Positions 44,432 through 53,113 of a DNA stretch of 54,941 nt are shown piece by piece. The translations under genes were made by a program, and so were the position numbers. This DNA comes from Streptomyces panaciradicis. GTDB taxonomy: Bacteria > Actinomycetota > Actinomycetes > Streptomycetales > Streptomycetaceae. The notes beneath the pieces are model-generated. The model made no database searches, had not been told where the DNA came from, and worked only from the letters and a program-made list of their open reading frames with translations. The stretch's first letter is position 1; every line of letters begins with the position of its first letter. The stretch is taken from assembly GCF_023516615.1 (NCBI RefSeq), contig NZ_JAMGBF010000125.1, forward strand, positions 1 to 54,941, given 5' to 3'.

Positions 44432-46774
44432 TCAGGAGCCGCCGAGGAAGCCGGTCAGTGCGGCTTTCGCCGTGTCGAGCGCGAGCAGCACGATTTCGGC
44501 GGCGTCCTCCGGCAGGTCCGCGAACAGGCCGGTCGACGCCTGACGGCGGAGCGCGTCCGGATCGCCGACGGCGCACCATCGTTCGACATCGTCCGGTGTC
44601 AGGCCGGCCGTTGTCGCCAGCGCGCGGAACGGTGCTGCCAGCGCCGTGCGCACCACGTGGGTCCCGGGATTCCCGGTGCCGTCCGGGAGGGCGGCCCGGG
44701 CGCGCAGCAGCGCCAGACCGCCGCCGGGCACGGTGCCGCACCGCAACGCGGCCTGGGACGTGTGCGCAGCGCGTTGGGCGGCCTCGGTGCGGGCAGCGAT
44801 CTCCGCCTGCGTATCCCCGCCGACGGCCAAGGAGACGGCACGGGAGGTCAGCCAGTCGATCTGTTCCTCCAGCGCCGACCGTTCGCTTTCGGAGGCCGCC
44901 CGGTCCATGAGCGCGCGGGTGGAAGCGATCCACCGGTCCAGCATGCGCGGATCGTGGGCGCCGCCCATCAGCACCGTCTCCGACGCGGAGACCACCGCCA
45001 GGTCCGCCTGGCCCAGGACGTCGAACCAGGCGGTGCCCGGGAGCAGGCGGGAACTCTCCGTCAGCGCCGTGGCGCCGGTCAGCACGGCCAGGGACCGCAG
45101 CCGCTGGTGCCCTTGCCGCGCGGCGGGAACACGGACCACTGTCGGTACCGGTCCGTCCGCCGGATCGCACAGGGACCGCAGCAGGCCGCTGCGCAGATCG
45201 GAGCCGTCGGCGGTGGTGAGCACCAGGAGCGGTCTTCCCTTCCTGGCGAGGCGGTCGCGCAGCCTGCGGAAGGCCTCGCCGTCCCCGGTCACCGAGTCGA
45301 GCAGCAGCACGTACGGCTTCACGAGCCGGGTCCTGCGGGTCCATGCATCGGTTCCGGGGGCATCGGCGGCGTACGGGAGGGCGTACCCGGCGGGCACGCG
45401 CAGGCCTTGGCGTACGACCGGTCCCTCGATGGTGCGGGTCACGCCGGGTTCGCAGATCAGTACGCCGTAGGGGCCCGCGAGCAGTGCCGCGGCCGAGACC
45501 GCCTCGGCCACCTGCGGGTCCGTCGTCGCACCGCGGACCACCGCGTCCGGACGGGAACACGGCGCCGCCATGTCGACCAGGACGGCGCGGGCCAGGTCGA
45601 GCGCCTCGGCGCATTCTCGGAACAACTCACACAATCCGCTGCCCCTGGCCCGTTGGTCGTTCGCCTCCCCGACCAGAGCTGCGGCGAGGACCGCCGCGAG
45701 CAGCGCCCCGTCCCCGGACGCCGCGTCCATCGCGCGGGCGGCCTCGACGACCGGATTGATGCCGAGCACCGCTCGGGGATCGGCGGTCCGAAAGCAAGCG
45801 GCCACCTGCCGGGCGTCGGTCACACTGACGGGCCGGCCGTCCGGGTCCAGCACCGTGGTGCCAAACGAACGGGAGCCGAGAAGAGCGCTCATGGCGGCTC
45901 CGACGGCCCGGGCGCCGTCGCCCGGTGTCGTGCCGATCCCGCTCCTCCATGGCACCGGGGTCTCCGGAGTCCGGATGTGCGGCAGGGGGCGGGCGAGGGC
46001 GTCGCGCAGCAGCTCGGCGTGGGGTCCCGAAAGGATCCGGGAGGCGATGAGAGAGGTGGGGATTGCCTGGTTCAGGTTCATGCCGCCGTGATGACCGTGG
46101 TGCATGGCCACCAGCAGGCCGCCGTCGGTGACGAGGGGACCGCCCGACGAGCCCTGCAGAGTGTTCGCGCCTTTGTACCGGACACGATGCGCGCCGGGGT
46201 ACAGGACGTCCCCGGTGTTGCTGTGGTCCAGCAGCTGCCGCAGGGGGTGGTGGAAGAGATGCAGCGGGCTGCCGAAGACGTAGTCCTCCTCGGACAGCTT
46301 GTAGTAGCCCCTGGGGCGCAGAAGGCCGTTCGGCTCGACCAGATCGGGGGGATGCGCGGCCAGGCGTACGAAGGCGAAGTCCAGGCCGTCCTCGTCGGTC
46401 TTCATACCGGGTGGCACCGGGTCCTCCGGCGCGGGCGGGCTGGAGTCGAGAAGTGCGATGAGGGGAATCCGCACAGCGTCCTGCGCGGAGGTGTGTCCCG
46501 GGTCGTGGTACGAGGGGAACACAGCCACCATCCCGGCCACGGGTCCGGCCCCGGACATGCCGCGTGACAACCTCACCGCGTGTCCCGCGGTGAGCAGCAG
46601 CGCGGGCCCGACCAGGAAACCGGTGGCCACCTGGCTGCCACCGCGCTCCAGACGGGCGACCCGTGACTCGGCCTCGGTGGCTCTCGCCCTGATCTCCTGG
46701 GTCGAGTGCATGCCGGCGCGGGGATTGGTGGCCGCCTGCAGTTCGGAACCCGAATCCGGAGTCTCCGTCGTCAC
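44432..46774 (-). CDS. Trypsin-like protease fused to a chaperonin (GroEL-like) domain
   Basis: Fusion of 780 aa. Residues about 40-250 are a chymotrypsin-fold protease: His65 in LLLTAGHAVRL, Asp in DGLDFAFVRL, Ser210 in LQGSSGGPLV. Residues about 300-780 follow the chaperonin order: LGSRSFGTTVLDPDGRPVSV, ASGDGALLAAVLAAAL (counterpart of GDGTTTATVLA), an apical-like part KPYVLLLDSVTGDGEAFRRL and LAVLTGATALTE, then VSLAVGGDTQAEIAARTEAA and LRCGTVPGGGLALLRARAAL (counterpart of the GroEL equatorial end). Key ATP-site residues are changed: the TTT after GDG is lost, and the catalytic Asp before the GGG motif aligns with Arg. It is therefore probably an ATPase-dead scaffold or substrate-binding ring. 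GTG 46774 overlaps the protease stop in GTGA, so it is translationally coupled. Confidence 0.88.
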   Translation of the reverse strand: MTTETPDSGSELQAATNPRAGMHSTQEIRARATEAESRVARLERGGSQVATGFLVGPALLLTAGHAVRLSRGMSGAGPVAGMVAVFPSYHDPGHTSAQDAVRIPLIALLDSSPPAPEDPVPPGMKTDEDGLDFAFVRLAAHPPDLVEPNGLLRPRGYYKLSEEDYVFGSPLHLFHHPLRQLLDHSNTGDVLYPGAHRVRYKGANTLQGSSGGPLVTDGGLLVAMHHGHHGGMNLNQAIPTSLIASRILSGPHAELLRDALARPLPHIRTPETPVPWRSGIGTTPGDGARAVGAAMSALLGSRSFGTTVLDPDGRPVSVTDARQVAACFRTADPRAVLGINPVVEAARAMDAASGDGALLAAVLAAALVGEANDQRARGSGLCELFRECAEALDLARAVLVDMAAPCSRPDAVVRGATTDPQVAEAVSAAALLAGPYGVLICEPGVTRTIEGPVVRQGLRVPAGYALPYAADAPGTDAWTRRTRLVKPYVLLLDSVTGDGEAFRRLRDRLARKGRPLLVLTTADGSDLRSGLLRSLCDPADGPVPTVVRVPAARQGHQRLRSLAVLTGATALTESSRLLPGTAWFDVLGQADLAVVSASETVLMGGAHDPRMLDRWIASTRALMDRAASESERSALEEQIDWLTSRAVSLAVGGDTQAEIAARTEAAQRAAHTSQAALRCGTVPGGGLALLRARAALPDGTGNPGTHVVRTALAAPFRALATTAGLTPDDVERWCAVGDPDALRRQASTGLFADLPEDAAEIVLLALDTAKAALTGFLGGS

Positions 46775-47790
46775 GAGGCGTGCCGTCGGACGAGACGCGC
46801 GACGTCCGCAGCGGGTACGGCGTAGTTGCGTTTCCCCGGAATCCCCTGGAAATGAAGGCCGAGCGCCCGGCCGGTGTCCAGGTCGACGACGACGGACCCG
46901 GAGTTGCCGCCGAGTGTTGTCGCGTCGTGATGGAACCACCTGCTGCCGTCGAAAGAGATGACCTGCCCCGGAGCGAGCCGCTTGCACTCGAAGATGCCGT
47001 TGAAGATGCGCTTGCGGTCCTCCGGGTCGTCGTACTTTCCGATGTAGGGGTAGCCGATCACTCCCACCCAACGGCCCACGGTGAGCTCGTCCTTGCCCTG
47101 GGCCAGCTCGATCGGCGGCGGCGGGGACTCCCCGTCCTCACCGGTCGGGGCTAGCCTGAGCAAAGCGGCGTCACAGGGAGAGGAGTCCGGCTCGATCCAG
47201 ACCACCTCTGTCACCTTGAACCGTGATTCCTGCGTCCGGCCGTGCTCGTGACGCCAGTCGATGTAGGCATGCACCTGTGCCAGGGGGTTCGCACGGAACC
47301 GGAAGCCGCCGCGACCCCTCTTCGCGAACTTCTCCGCCACATGGCGGTTGGTGACCGCGAGCCCCTCGGCCACCACCCATGCAGTTCCCACCCACTCCAG
47401 GTCGTGGTTGCGCAGATCGACCCGTCCCACACTGGGAATGACGCCCTCAAGGCGGCGACGAGCGGCCTTCACCCTGGTGGCGACCACGAGACTCTCGGCC
47501 GTGTGGTCGGGGGCGTCGGCCACGGTGGCGAAGGTGTTGCGCCGCACCAGGTAGACCGGCCTGCCGAACTGCCTGACGATGGCCTCCAACCCGCTCTCAT
47601 CGCCCCGCCAAGTCCCCTCAGCCATCGCCTTGACGGCATCAGCGGCCCGGTCGACATCCAGGAGACCTTCCAGAGCGCCGACGCTCTCCAGACCCTCCGA
47701 CGACGTCGCGACCGCATCCCTGATCTCCTCGAAGCGGTCGAGGAACTCCTCCCGCACCTCGCGGTCGGCGAAGATCTGCGTGTACTCCAT
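46771..47790 (-). CDS. Trypsin-like serine protease with N-terminal adaptor-like domain
   Basis: Protein of 339 aa. Residues 1-95 are a helical/alpha-beta domain (REVREEFLDRFEEIRDAV, IVRQFGRPVYLVRRNTF) that may be an effector-associated adaptor. The protease follows: LRNHDLEWVGTAWVVAEG, His150 in VTNRHVAEKF, Asp in PCDAALLRL and Ser297 in TTLGGNSGSVVVDL, so the triad is complete. There is no signal peptide; it is intracellular. ATG 47790 has GGGGG ahead. The stop overlaps the start of the protease-chaperonin fusion. A frameshifted paralogue lies at 41012-41818, so the pair flanks the NACHT gene and the two copies may come from a duplication. Confidence 0.92.
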   Translation of the reverse strand: MEYTQIFADREVREEFLDRFEEIRDAVATSSEGLESVGALEGLLDVDRAADAVKAMAEGTWRGDESGLEAIVRQFGRPVYLVRRNTFATVADAPDHTAESLVVATRVKAARRRLEGVIPSVGRVDLRNHDLEWVGTAWVVAEGLAVTNRHVAEKFAKRGRGGFRFRANPLAQVHAYIDWRHEHGRTQESRFKVTEVVWIEPDSSPCDAALLRLAPTGEDGESPPPPIELAQGKDELTVGRWVGVIGYPYIGKYDDPEDRKRIFNGIFECKRLAPGQVISFDGSRWFHHDATTLGGNSGSVVVDLDTGRALGLHFQGIPGKRNYAVPAADVARLVRRHAS

Positions 47791-47877
47791 ATCTGCCCCC
47801 GTCAGTTCGGTACTGCTGGGACCGACACGCTACTGGGTGACGCACCGGACACGCAGCGACATGAGAGGGCACGTCGG

Positions 47878-47955
47878 CACACCGAAGAAGCCGCCCTGGA
47901 CCGGTTCGCCGAGTTCGCCGCAGCTTGGGGCCGGAAGTATCCGGCGATCGCGTGT
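47878..47955 (+). mobile_element. Tiny IS256-transposase scrap (copy 3)
   Basis: TEEAALDRFAEFAAAWGRKY and PAIACPG is a 26-codon piece of the central IS256 transposase, cut on both sides, joined directly to the TerD relic. Confidence 0.75.
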
Positions 47956-48600
47956 CCCGGGATCAAGCTGGTCGGCGGCCGCGCCGCAGTCTTCCCATCC
48001 GCTGCCCTGCCGTCGTCGATCTCCTACGACTACACCAACTGGGCAAAGAAACCGAAAAGAGCTACGAACGCACCGCCGACGGAACCGGTGTCGGCGACCT
48101 CCCCGCCCTGCAAGAAGGCCCGCAGGGTTGGCGGGTGAGCGCGGCGTGGGCCCACCAGGTCAACAAGGAGGTGGACGTGGTCGCCTTCATCGTCGACGAG
48201 GACGAACAGGTCTCCTGCGATGAGGACTGCGTCTTCTACGGCGCCCCACAAAGCCCCGGCAGCGTGGTCCAGTTGGTGACTGAGGGCCCCGAAGGAGCAA
48301 GCCATCGTCGTCGAGCTGAGCGCGTTGCCGGCTGCTGCGCACAAGGTCGTTGTCGCGGCCGCCCTGGACGGAGCCGGCACGTTCGCAGATGTCGGAGCCA
48401 TTGAGATCATGGTGGTGCCTGCCTCCGGAGAACAGGCCGTGGCCCAGGCCACGCTGGATGCGGCCACCACGGAGCGCAGCCTGGTGATGGCTGAGATCTA
48501 CCGCCGCGGCCCTCTCTGGCGTATTCGGGCCGTAGGCCAGGGCTATGACCACGACCTGGCGAGCACCGCGCGCTCCTTCGGCGTCGACATCACGGGCTGA
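47955..48600 (+). pseudogene. TerD-family (tellurium-resistance/stress) C-terminal relic
   Basis: One frame reads EGPQGWRVSAAWAHQVNKEV, DVVAFIVDEDEQVSCDEDCV and FYGAPQSPGSVVQLVTE. After a shift near 48300 another frame continues with EQAIVVELSALPAAAHKVVV, AAALDGAGTFADVGAIEI, ERSLVMAEIYRRGPLWRIRA and VGQGYDHDLASTARSFGVDI, then TGA at 48600. This is the calcium-binding TerD fold in order (strand pairs, GAI.I, WR.RAVGQGY). The N-terminus is missing and the frameshift breaks it. Confidence 0.8.
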
Positions 48601-48819
48601 GCCCGCGGTCCTGAAGGCGCTGCAGCGATCCTGACGCAGGCCCCGCCACGGCTGATAGGCGACGGCGGGGTGTCCGCCAGGTACAGCCTTGTCCGACGGT
48701 GCGGTGTGGCGTGGCCAGGTCCGGACGGGCTTACGGGGTGTGGCGGCGCAGGGGCCGAGCACGGATCCAGCCGCCCGTCTCTCAACGTTCGAAGCGGGTA
48801 TCGGGACTGTCCAATCAAC
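48601..48819 (+). pseudogene. 5' side of a secreted-protein gene split by ISL3
   Basis: Immediately left of the element one plus-strand frame reads VAAQGPSTDPAARLSTFEAG, IGTVQ. If the ISL3 element with one copy of AATCTAAC is removed it joins in frame to SNGSFTTVEGGKLTTSGSGS on the right side. No clear start or signal peptide was located on this side. Confidence 0.35.
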
Positions 48820-48849
48820 GGCCCTGTCTCACATTCGGTGGTGACGGAG
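48820..48849. repeat. Left terminal inverted repeat of the ISL3 element
   Basis: GGCCCTGTCTCACATTCGG and eleven further bases; differs from the right repeat at one position. Confidence 0.85.
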
Positions 48850-48856
48850 GGTGTCG

Positions 48857-50389
48857 CTATCCGAGGAGGATGCGGTGGCGGAGGAGAGTGAAGCCTGCTC
48901 GCCCGTGCATCTGGCGGGCGATCCGCTTGGTCGTGGTGTTCACGTCCTCGGTGGGTCCGTTGCTGTAGCGGAGCGTGAACGCGGCGATCACGGCGTCGAG
49001 GTCTCGCTCCAGCCCCCGGGTGAAGGCGTGCAGGTGCGGCAGATCGGCTGCGCGGATCTGGGTGATCCAGAGCTCGAGCGCGTCTACATTTGCTGGCTGA
49101 GGCTTCAGGAGCTGGGCGAAAGCCGGGATAGAGACTGCCAGTTGAGTCATTTCGGGGCAGGCCGCGGTGAGGCGGTCCAGCAGCTGTCGTTGCTCAGCCT
49201 TGAGGTTGTCGGGTCTGGTGAGCAGCATCCGGGCGAGCCGCCGTGCGGAGATTTGGCTGCGGTCGGCGTCGGCGCGGCCTTGGTTGATGTACTTGTGCAG
49301 GAGGTTGAGGCAGCCGGTGAAACCGAGGGATTTGATCTCTTCGAAGAGGTGCAGGACGGGGACGGCGGGGTCCTCGGCGCGGCGTTTGCGAAGGTGTTCG
49401 CGGTAGGGATCGACCAGGCTGGCGCGGTATTTGGGGACGCGGAGCATGCGCTAGGGATGATCGGCGCGGGCGTAGCGTTTGACGGTGTTCAGGGCCAGTT
49501 GCAGGCGGCGGCCGCATTCGAGCAGGCCCACACCCTGGTCGAGCAGACCGTGAACCTGGTGCCACCGTTCCAGGGTGGTCTGTGCGCGGGGCCCGTCATA
49601 GAGGGGTACGTCCAGTACGGTCGCCCAACAGGTGCTGTGGGCTTTCACTTCGCTCAGGGCCGCTTCAGGTTTTTCCATAAATGCCAGCGATCGCCAACCT
49701 GCACCGCATCAGGCAGCGCGCGGCGGATGGCCTCGGCGTACGTCGCCGAGCCGTCCCGGCACACGATCTCGACGCCCGGATGCTCGCGCAGGCACACCTC
49801 CAGGGTGTCGGCCGTGCGGTCGGCAAGAACGTCGATCCGTTCGTGGGTCTCGGCGTCGATCACCACGGTGGCATAGCGGTGGCGCCTGCGCAGGGCGAAG
49901 TCGTCGACCCCGATCACGCGCGGCACCTGCCTGGTGGGCAGAGCGATGCGCAACAAGGTGCGCAGGGCAGCGTGACGCGACAGTCCCATCGCGAGCATCG
50001 CTCCAGCAAACGGGACCCGCCCGGCCCGCTAACTCCTCGACCACGGCCTTGACTTGCCTGGTCAGCCGTGCGGTGCGGCGCTGATATCGCTCCAACACCC
50101 CGGGCACCTGCTCGCGGAAGGTATGCCGGCAGCCACGCGTGGGACACACCAGACGCCGCACCCGCACGCGGACCACCACCCGCCGCCCGTCCACCGACAC
50201 GTCGGCCACCGTCCGCAGATGAAAACCATGCACCCGCCCGGACGGTGCCCCGCAACCCGGACACGGCACCGGGCTCTCAGGGGTCCGCGCACGCACCGAA
50301 ATCTGCTCGCCCTCATCCGTCACGTCCTCGATGACCAGCGGCGCGAGCCCCGAAAACACCACATCTACAAGATCGTTGACGTTCCGCAC
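48857..50389 (-). pseudogene. ISL3-family transposase, multiply frameshifted
   Basis: Starts with GTG 50389 as RNVNDLVDVVFSGLAPLVIE, the N-terminal zinc-finger region CPGCGAPSGRVHGF and CPTRGCRHTFREQVPG, and a helix region. It shifts near 49990 to GLSRHAALRTLLRIALPTRQ, PRVIGVDDFALRRRHRYATV (catalytic GVDDFA) and VQVGDRWHLWKNL. It shifts again near 49670 to AQTTLERWHQVHGLLDQGVG, hits a stop at 49451, and resumes in the same frame with MLRVPKYRASLVDPYREHLR, RYSNGPTEDVNTTTKRIARQ and HGRAGFTLLRHRIL, the C-terminal signature. At least two frameshifts and one stop make it dead. Confidence 0.88.
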
Positions 50390-50414
50390 ATCACGTCCAC
50401 GATGAACCAGCGCT

Positions 50415-50444
50415 CTCCGTCACCACCGAATGTGGGACAGGGCC
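50415..50444. repeat. Right terminal inverted repeat of the ISL3 element
   Basis: Its complement begins GGCCCTGTCCCACATTCGG; the tenth base differs from the left repeat. Confidence 0.85.
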
Positions 50445-50595
50445 AATCTAACGGCTCCTTCACGACGGTCGAGGGCGGCAAGCTGACTACGTCGGGGTCG
50501 GGCAGCAACTTCAAGGTCAACGGCAAGGCGAACATCGTCTGCGGCAACATCAACGCCGCGAACACCACGATCTACGTCATCGGTGCGTCTGGGGC
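50445..50595 (+). pseudogene. 3' side of the split secreted-protein gene
   Basis: The plus strand reads NGSFTTVEGGKLTTSGSGSN, FKVNGKANIVCGNINAANTT, IYVIGASG: Ser/Thr/Gly/Asn-rich beta-type composition typical of extracellular proteins, with one Cys. Its end runs into the 3' end of the kinase gene on the other strand, and no stop was fixed. The family is unknown. Confidence 0.45.
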
Positions 50596-51513
50596 TGTGA
50601 CGGTGGTGTCGGCGGCCGTGGCCAGGGTCGGGGCAGGGACCATGGGGACGGGTGGGATGTGGGGCCGGGTAAGGGCCTGGGTTCTTGCCCGGCGGGTGGT
50701 GGGCATGGTGGCGTGCTCGGCGACCAGGGTCCGCGCCCGCTCGGGCAGCGACGGCGGATCGAGCCTGCCCGCACCGGCGCCGGGCACCAGCACCTCGGCC
50801 ACCTCATCCGCCGTCGGCCGCCGCTCCGGGTCGGGGTGCATACACCGGCGGACCAGCTCCGCGAGCTCCTTCGGCAGCCCGGCGAGATCGGGGGAACCGG
50901 CCCGGATACGGGCGACCACGGACGGCGTGTCCCGGCCCCAGGGGCTGCGCCCCAGGGCCAGGCGGGCGAGGACGGTCCCCAGGGAGAAGACGTCGCTCGC
51001 GGGGGTGAAGGCGGCCTGTTCGCGCAACTGCTCGGGCGAGGCGTACGCGTACGTGCCAGCGAAGCCGCGCCGTGGCTCGGTGAGCCGTTCGATCTGGGCG
51101 ATGCCGAAGTCGATGACGCGCGGTCCGTCCTCGGTCAGCAGCACGTTGGCAGGCTTGAGATCGAGGTGCACGATGCCCTGGGCGTGGATGGCGCTCAGGG
51201 CGACGGCGATGCCCGCCCCCAGCGAGCGCACCAGGCCGGGCTCCAACCGGCCGCAGTGCTCGACGAGTTCCTGCAGCGAGGGGGCGGCCACGTACGGCAC
51301 CGCCATCCACGGGGTCGCACCGTCCGTGTCCGCCGCGATCACCGGCACGGTGAACCTTCCGTCGACCCGCTGGGCCGCCCGCACCTCGTGGGCGAAGCCC
51401 CGCTTGATCGGGGGAGCCGCCGCGAGGTGCGCGTGCAGCGTCTTGACGGCGACCATCAGCCCTTCGGCGTCCTGGCACAGGTAGACCCGTCCGAAACCGC
51501 CCTCGCCGAGCAC
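50572..51513 (-). CDS. Ser/Thr protein kinase domain (Hanks type), downstream half of a split gene
   Basis: 313-aa frame with a complete kinase: glycine loop LGEGGFGRVYLC, VAVKTL (Lys), HLDLKPANVLL (catalytic loop with HLD replacing HRD), VIDFGIA (DFG), and ASPEQL in place of APE. The tail of 70 residues is Pro/Thr/Ala-rich with no membrane helix. The GTG at 51513 falls inside the Gly-rich loop lead, so the domain lacks its first strand; the upstream frame ends with FGSYEVL at just this point. Adding one G near 51515 gives FGSYEVLGVLGEGGFGRVY, the normal kinase entry. Probably the C-terminal half of one protein. Confidence 0.85.
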   Translation of the reverse strand: MLGEGGFGRVYLCQDAEGLMVAVKTLHAHLAAAPPIKRGFAHEVRAAQRVDGRFTVPVIAADTDGATPWMAVPYVAAPSLQELVEHCGRLEPGLVRSLGAGIAVALSAIHAQGIVHLDLKPANVLLTEDGPRVIDFGIAQIERLTEPRRGFAGTYAYASPEQLREQAAFTPASDVFSLGTVLARLALGRSPWGRDTPSVVARIRAGSPDLAGLPKELAELVRRCMHPDPERRPTADEVAEVLVPGAGAGRLDPPSLPERARTLVAEHATMPTTRRARTQALTRPHIPPVPMVPAPTLATAADTTVTAPDAPMT

Positions 51514-53060
51514 TCCAGGACCTCGTACGAACCAAAGGCCGTCGGCTGGTCCGCCCCGCCCGCCCCGGCAGCGGGCCGCGCCCGCTCCATCTCCCGCCAG
51601 CTGCCGATGGCGGCCGCCTGCGGGTGGAACGCGATCCGGCCGTCCTGCGCGACCGACGCCCGCTCGCGCGGACCTTCCTCATTCGTGGCCGTCCGCTCCG
51701 CCTGCTCGTCCTCCACCACGACGAACGCCGCCGCCTGCTCCGTCCGCGCCGACTCCGGGCCGCCGTCCTCGAACCCGTACGCCTGGATCTGCACGTTCTC
51801 GTCGCTCATGCGGGACACGAAGACGCCCGGCAGTCCCAACCCCGCGCACACGGAGGCCTCTTGGGGCGTCGGCCGCAGGTCGTCGCGGGCGAAGCACAGG
51901 GCCGCCACCTCGTACCCCTGCTCGGTCAGGCCCCGCAGCACGTCCTTCCACTGCTCCGCCGTCCAGGAGCGCCACGCCGGTTCGTCCGCGATGTCGTTCA
52001 CGACCGCGAGGCGGTTCGCGACGGCCGCGCCGGCCGCGCGCGCGAGCACCGCGCACGCCGTGTCCGGCGCCGTCTGCACCGTCTCCGCCAGCAGCGTCGC
52101 GGTCCGCTGCGCGACGCGCACTACGGTGCGGCCGGCCACCCGGGCCAGCCCGTCGCGCTGCCCGCGCAAGGTGTCGTACACCGGCGATCCCGGCAACTGG
52201 CCCTGGAGTTCCAGGCACGCGAGCACCTTGTCGAAGCACCTGACGGCCCTCGCGTGGTCCTCCGCCCGCACCGCCGCTTTCGCCTGCGCGACGAGCGCGG
52301 AGAGGACCTCGGAACCGGCCGGGCCGTGGAGCTCCTCGGCCCGTACGGCTATCTGCCCGTACATCCGGCCGGCGCGCGCGAAGTCCCCGGCGGCTTCGAC
52401 CGCGGCGGCCGTCGCGAAGAAGTCCCGCAGTCCTTCCTCGCCGCCCTCGTTGCCGAAGGGCAGGACGCCCGCGACCTCGACGTAGCGCTGGCGGGCGATG
52501 CTGACCAGCTGGTGGGTGGGGCCGAAGTTCTGCTGGGCGGTCACCAGCATCTGGGAGAACGCGCGCAGCGCGGCCGCGTTGTCGCCGCTCTTCTGCTGCC
52601 AGTAGCCCACCTCGCACAGCAGGGTGAGGGCGGTCTCGGTGCGGTTCTCCCGCTCGGCGGCCCGGCGCATCGCCTCGTAGCGGCGCACGGCCTCCTCCGG
52701 CCGGCCCGACCGGCCGTGCCAGTGGGCGAGTTGGTGCCGGGCCAGTTCGGTGTCCCGGTGGCGTGGTCCCTGGATCCGCTCCCGGTCGGCCAACAGACGT
52801 ACGAACAGCTGAACCGCGGCCTCGGGCCGACCCGACTCGCCCATCCAGTGGGCGAGTTGGTGTCGTAGCACCAAGGTTTGCCGGTTCTGCGGTCCCAGCA
52901 CGTCCTCCGCCCGCGCGACGAGTTCCCCGTACCGCTCGGCGGCCCGGCGCGCGTCACCCTGGCGGCCGGTCAACTCAGCCGCCTCGCCGCCCTCACGCAG
53001 CGCCTCGACGAGCGCGCGACGACTCGACGGCGTTCCGCGCCCTCTGCCCAACCACCTCAT
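51456..53060 (-). CDS. TPR-domain regulator, N-terminal half of the split kinase gene
   Basis: 534-aa frame from ATG 53060 (GGGGGGA upstream). Residues about 20-210 are TPR-like repeats (NRQTLVLRHQLAHWMGESGR repeated as RHRDTELARHQLAHWHGRSG). Residues about 210-340 are further helices. About 340-430 is an alpha/beta domain (AWRSWTAEQWKDVLRGLTEQ, VAALCFARDDLRPTPQEA, LGLPGVFVSRM). The frame then enters the kinase lead PTAFGSYEVL and derails into CSARAVSDGST and a stop. With one base restored, the product would be a TPR-kinase of about 830 aa. It is not known whether the indel is biological or a sequence error. Confidence 0.75.
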   Translation of the reverse strand: MRWLGRGRGTPSSRRALVEALREGGEAAELTGRQGDARRAAERYGELVARAEDVLGPQNRQTLVLRHQLAHWMGESGRPEAAVQLFVRLLADRERIQGPRHRDTELARHQLAHWHGRSGRPEEAVRRYEAMRRAAERENRTETALTLLCEVGYWQQKSGDNAAALRAFSQMLVTAQQNFGPTHQLVSIARQRYVEVAGVLPFGNEGGEEGLRDFFATAAAVEAAGDFARAGRMYGQIAVRAEELHGPAGSEVLSALVAQAKAAVRAEDHARAVRCFDKVLACLELQGQLPGSPVYDTLRGQRDGLARVAGRTVVRVAQRTATLLAETVQTAPDTACAVLARAAGAAVANRLAVVNDIADEPAWRSWTAEQWKDVLRGLTEQGYEVAALCFARDDLRPTPQEASVCAGLGLPGVFVSRMSDENVQIQAYGFEDGGPESARTEQAAAFVVVEDEQAERTATNEEGPRERASVAQDGRIAFHPQAAAIGSWREMERARPAAGAGGADQPTAFGSYEVLECSARAVSDGSTCARTPKG

Positions 53061-53113
53061 CGAGTCCCCCCAACACCGGATCCGGACGTGCGCCAAGTAG
53101 CCAGTATGCGCAA

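Larger units (their letters stand above)
48820..50444 (-). mobile_element. ISL3-family insertion sequence, decayed
   Basis: 1625-bp element bounded by 30-bp inverted repeats (48820-48849 and 50415-50444), 29 of 30 bases matching, outer bases GGCCCTGTC. Flanking bases are CAATCAAC on the left and AATCTAAC on the right, compatible with an 8-bp duplication AATCTAAC from which one T has been lost on the left. The transposase inside is broken. Confidence 0.85.
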
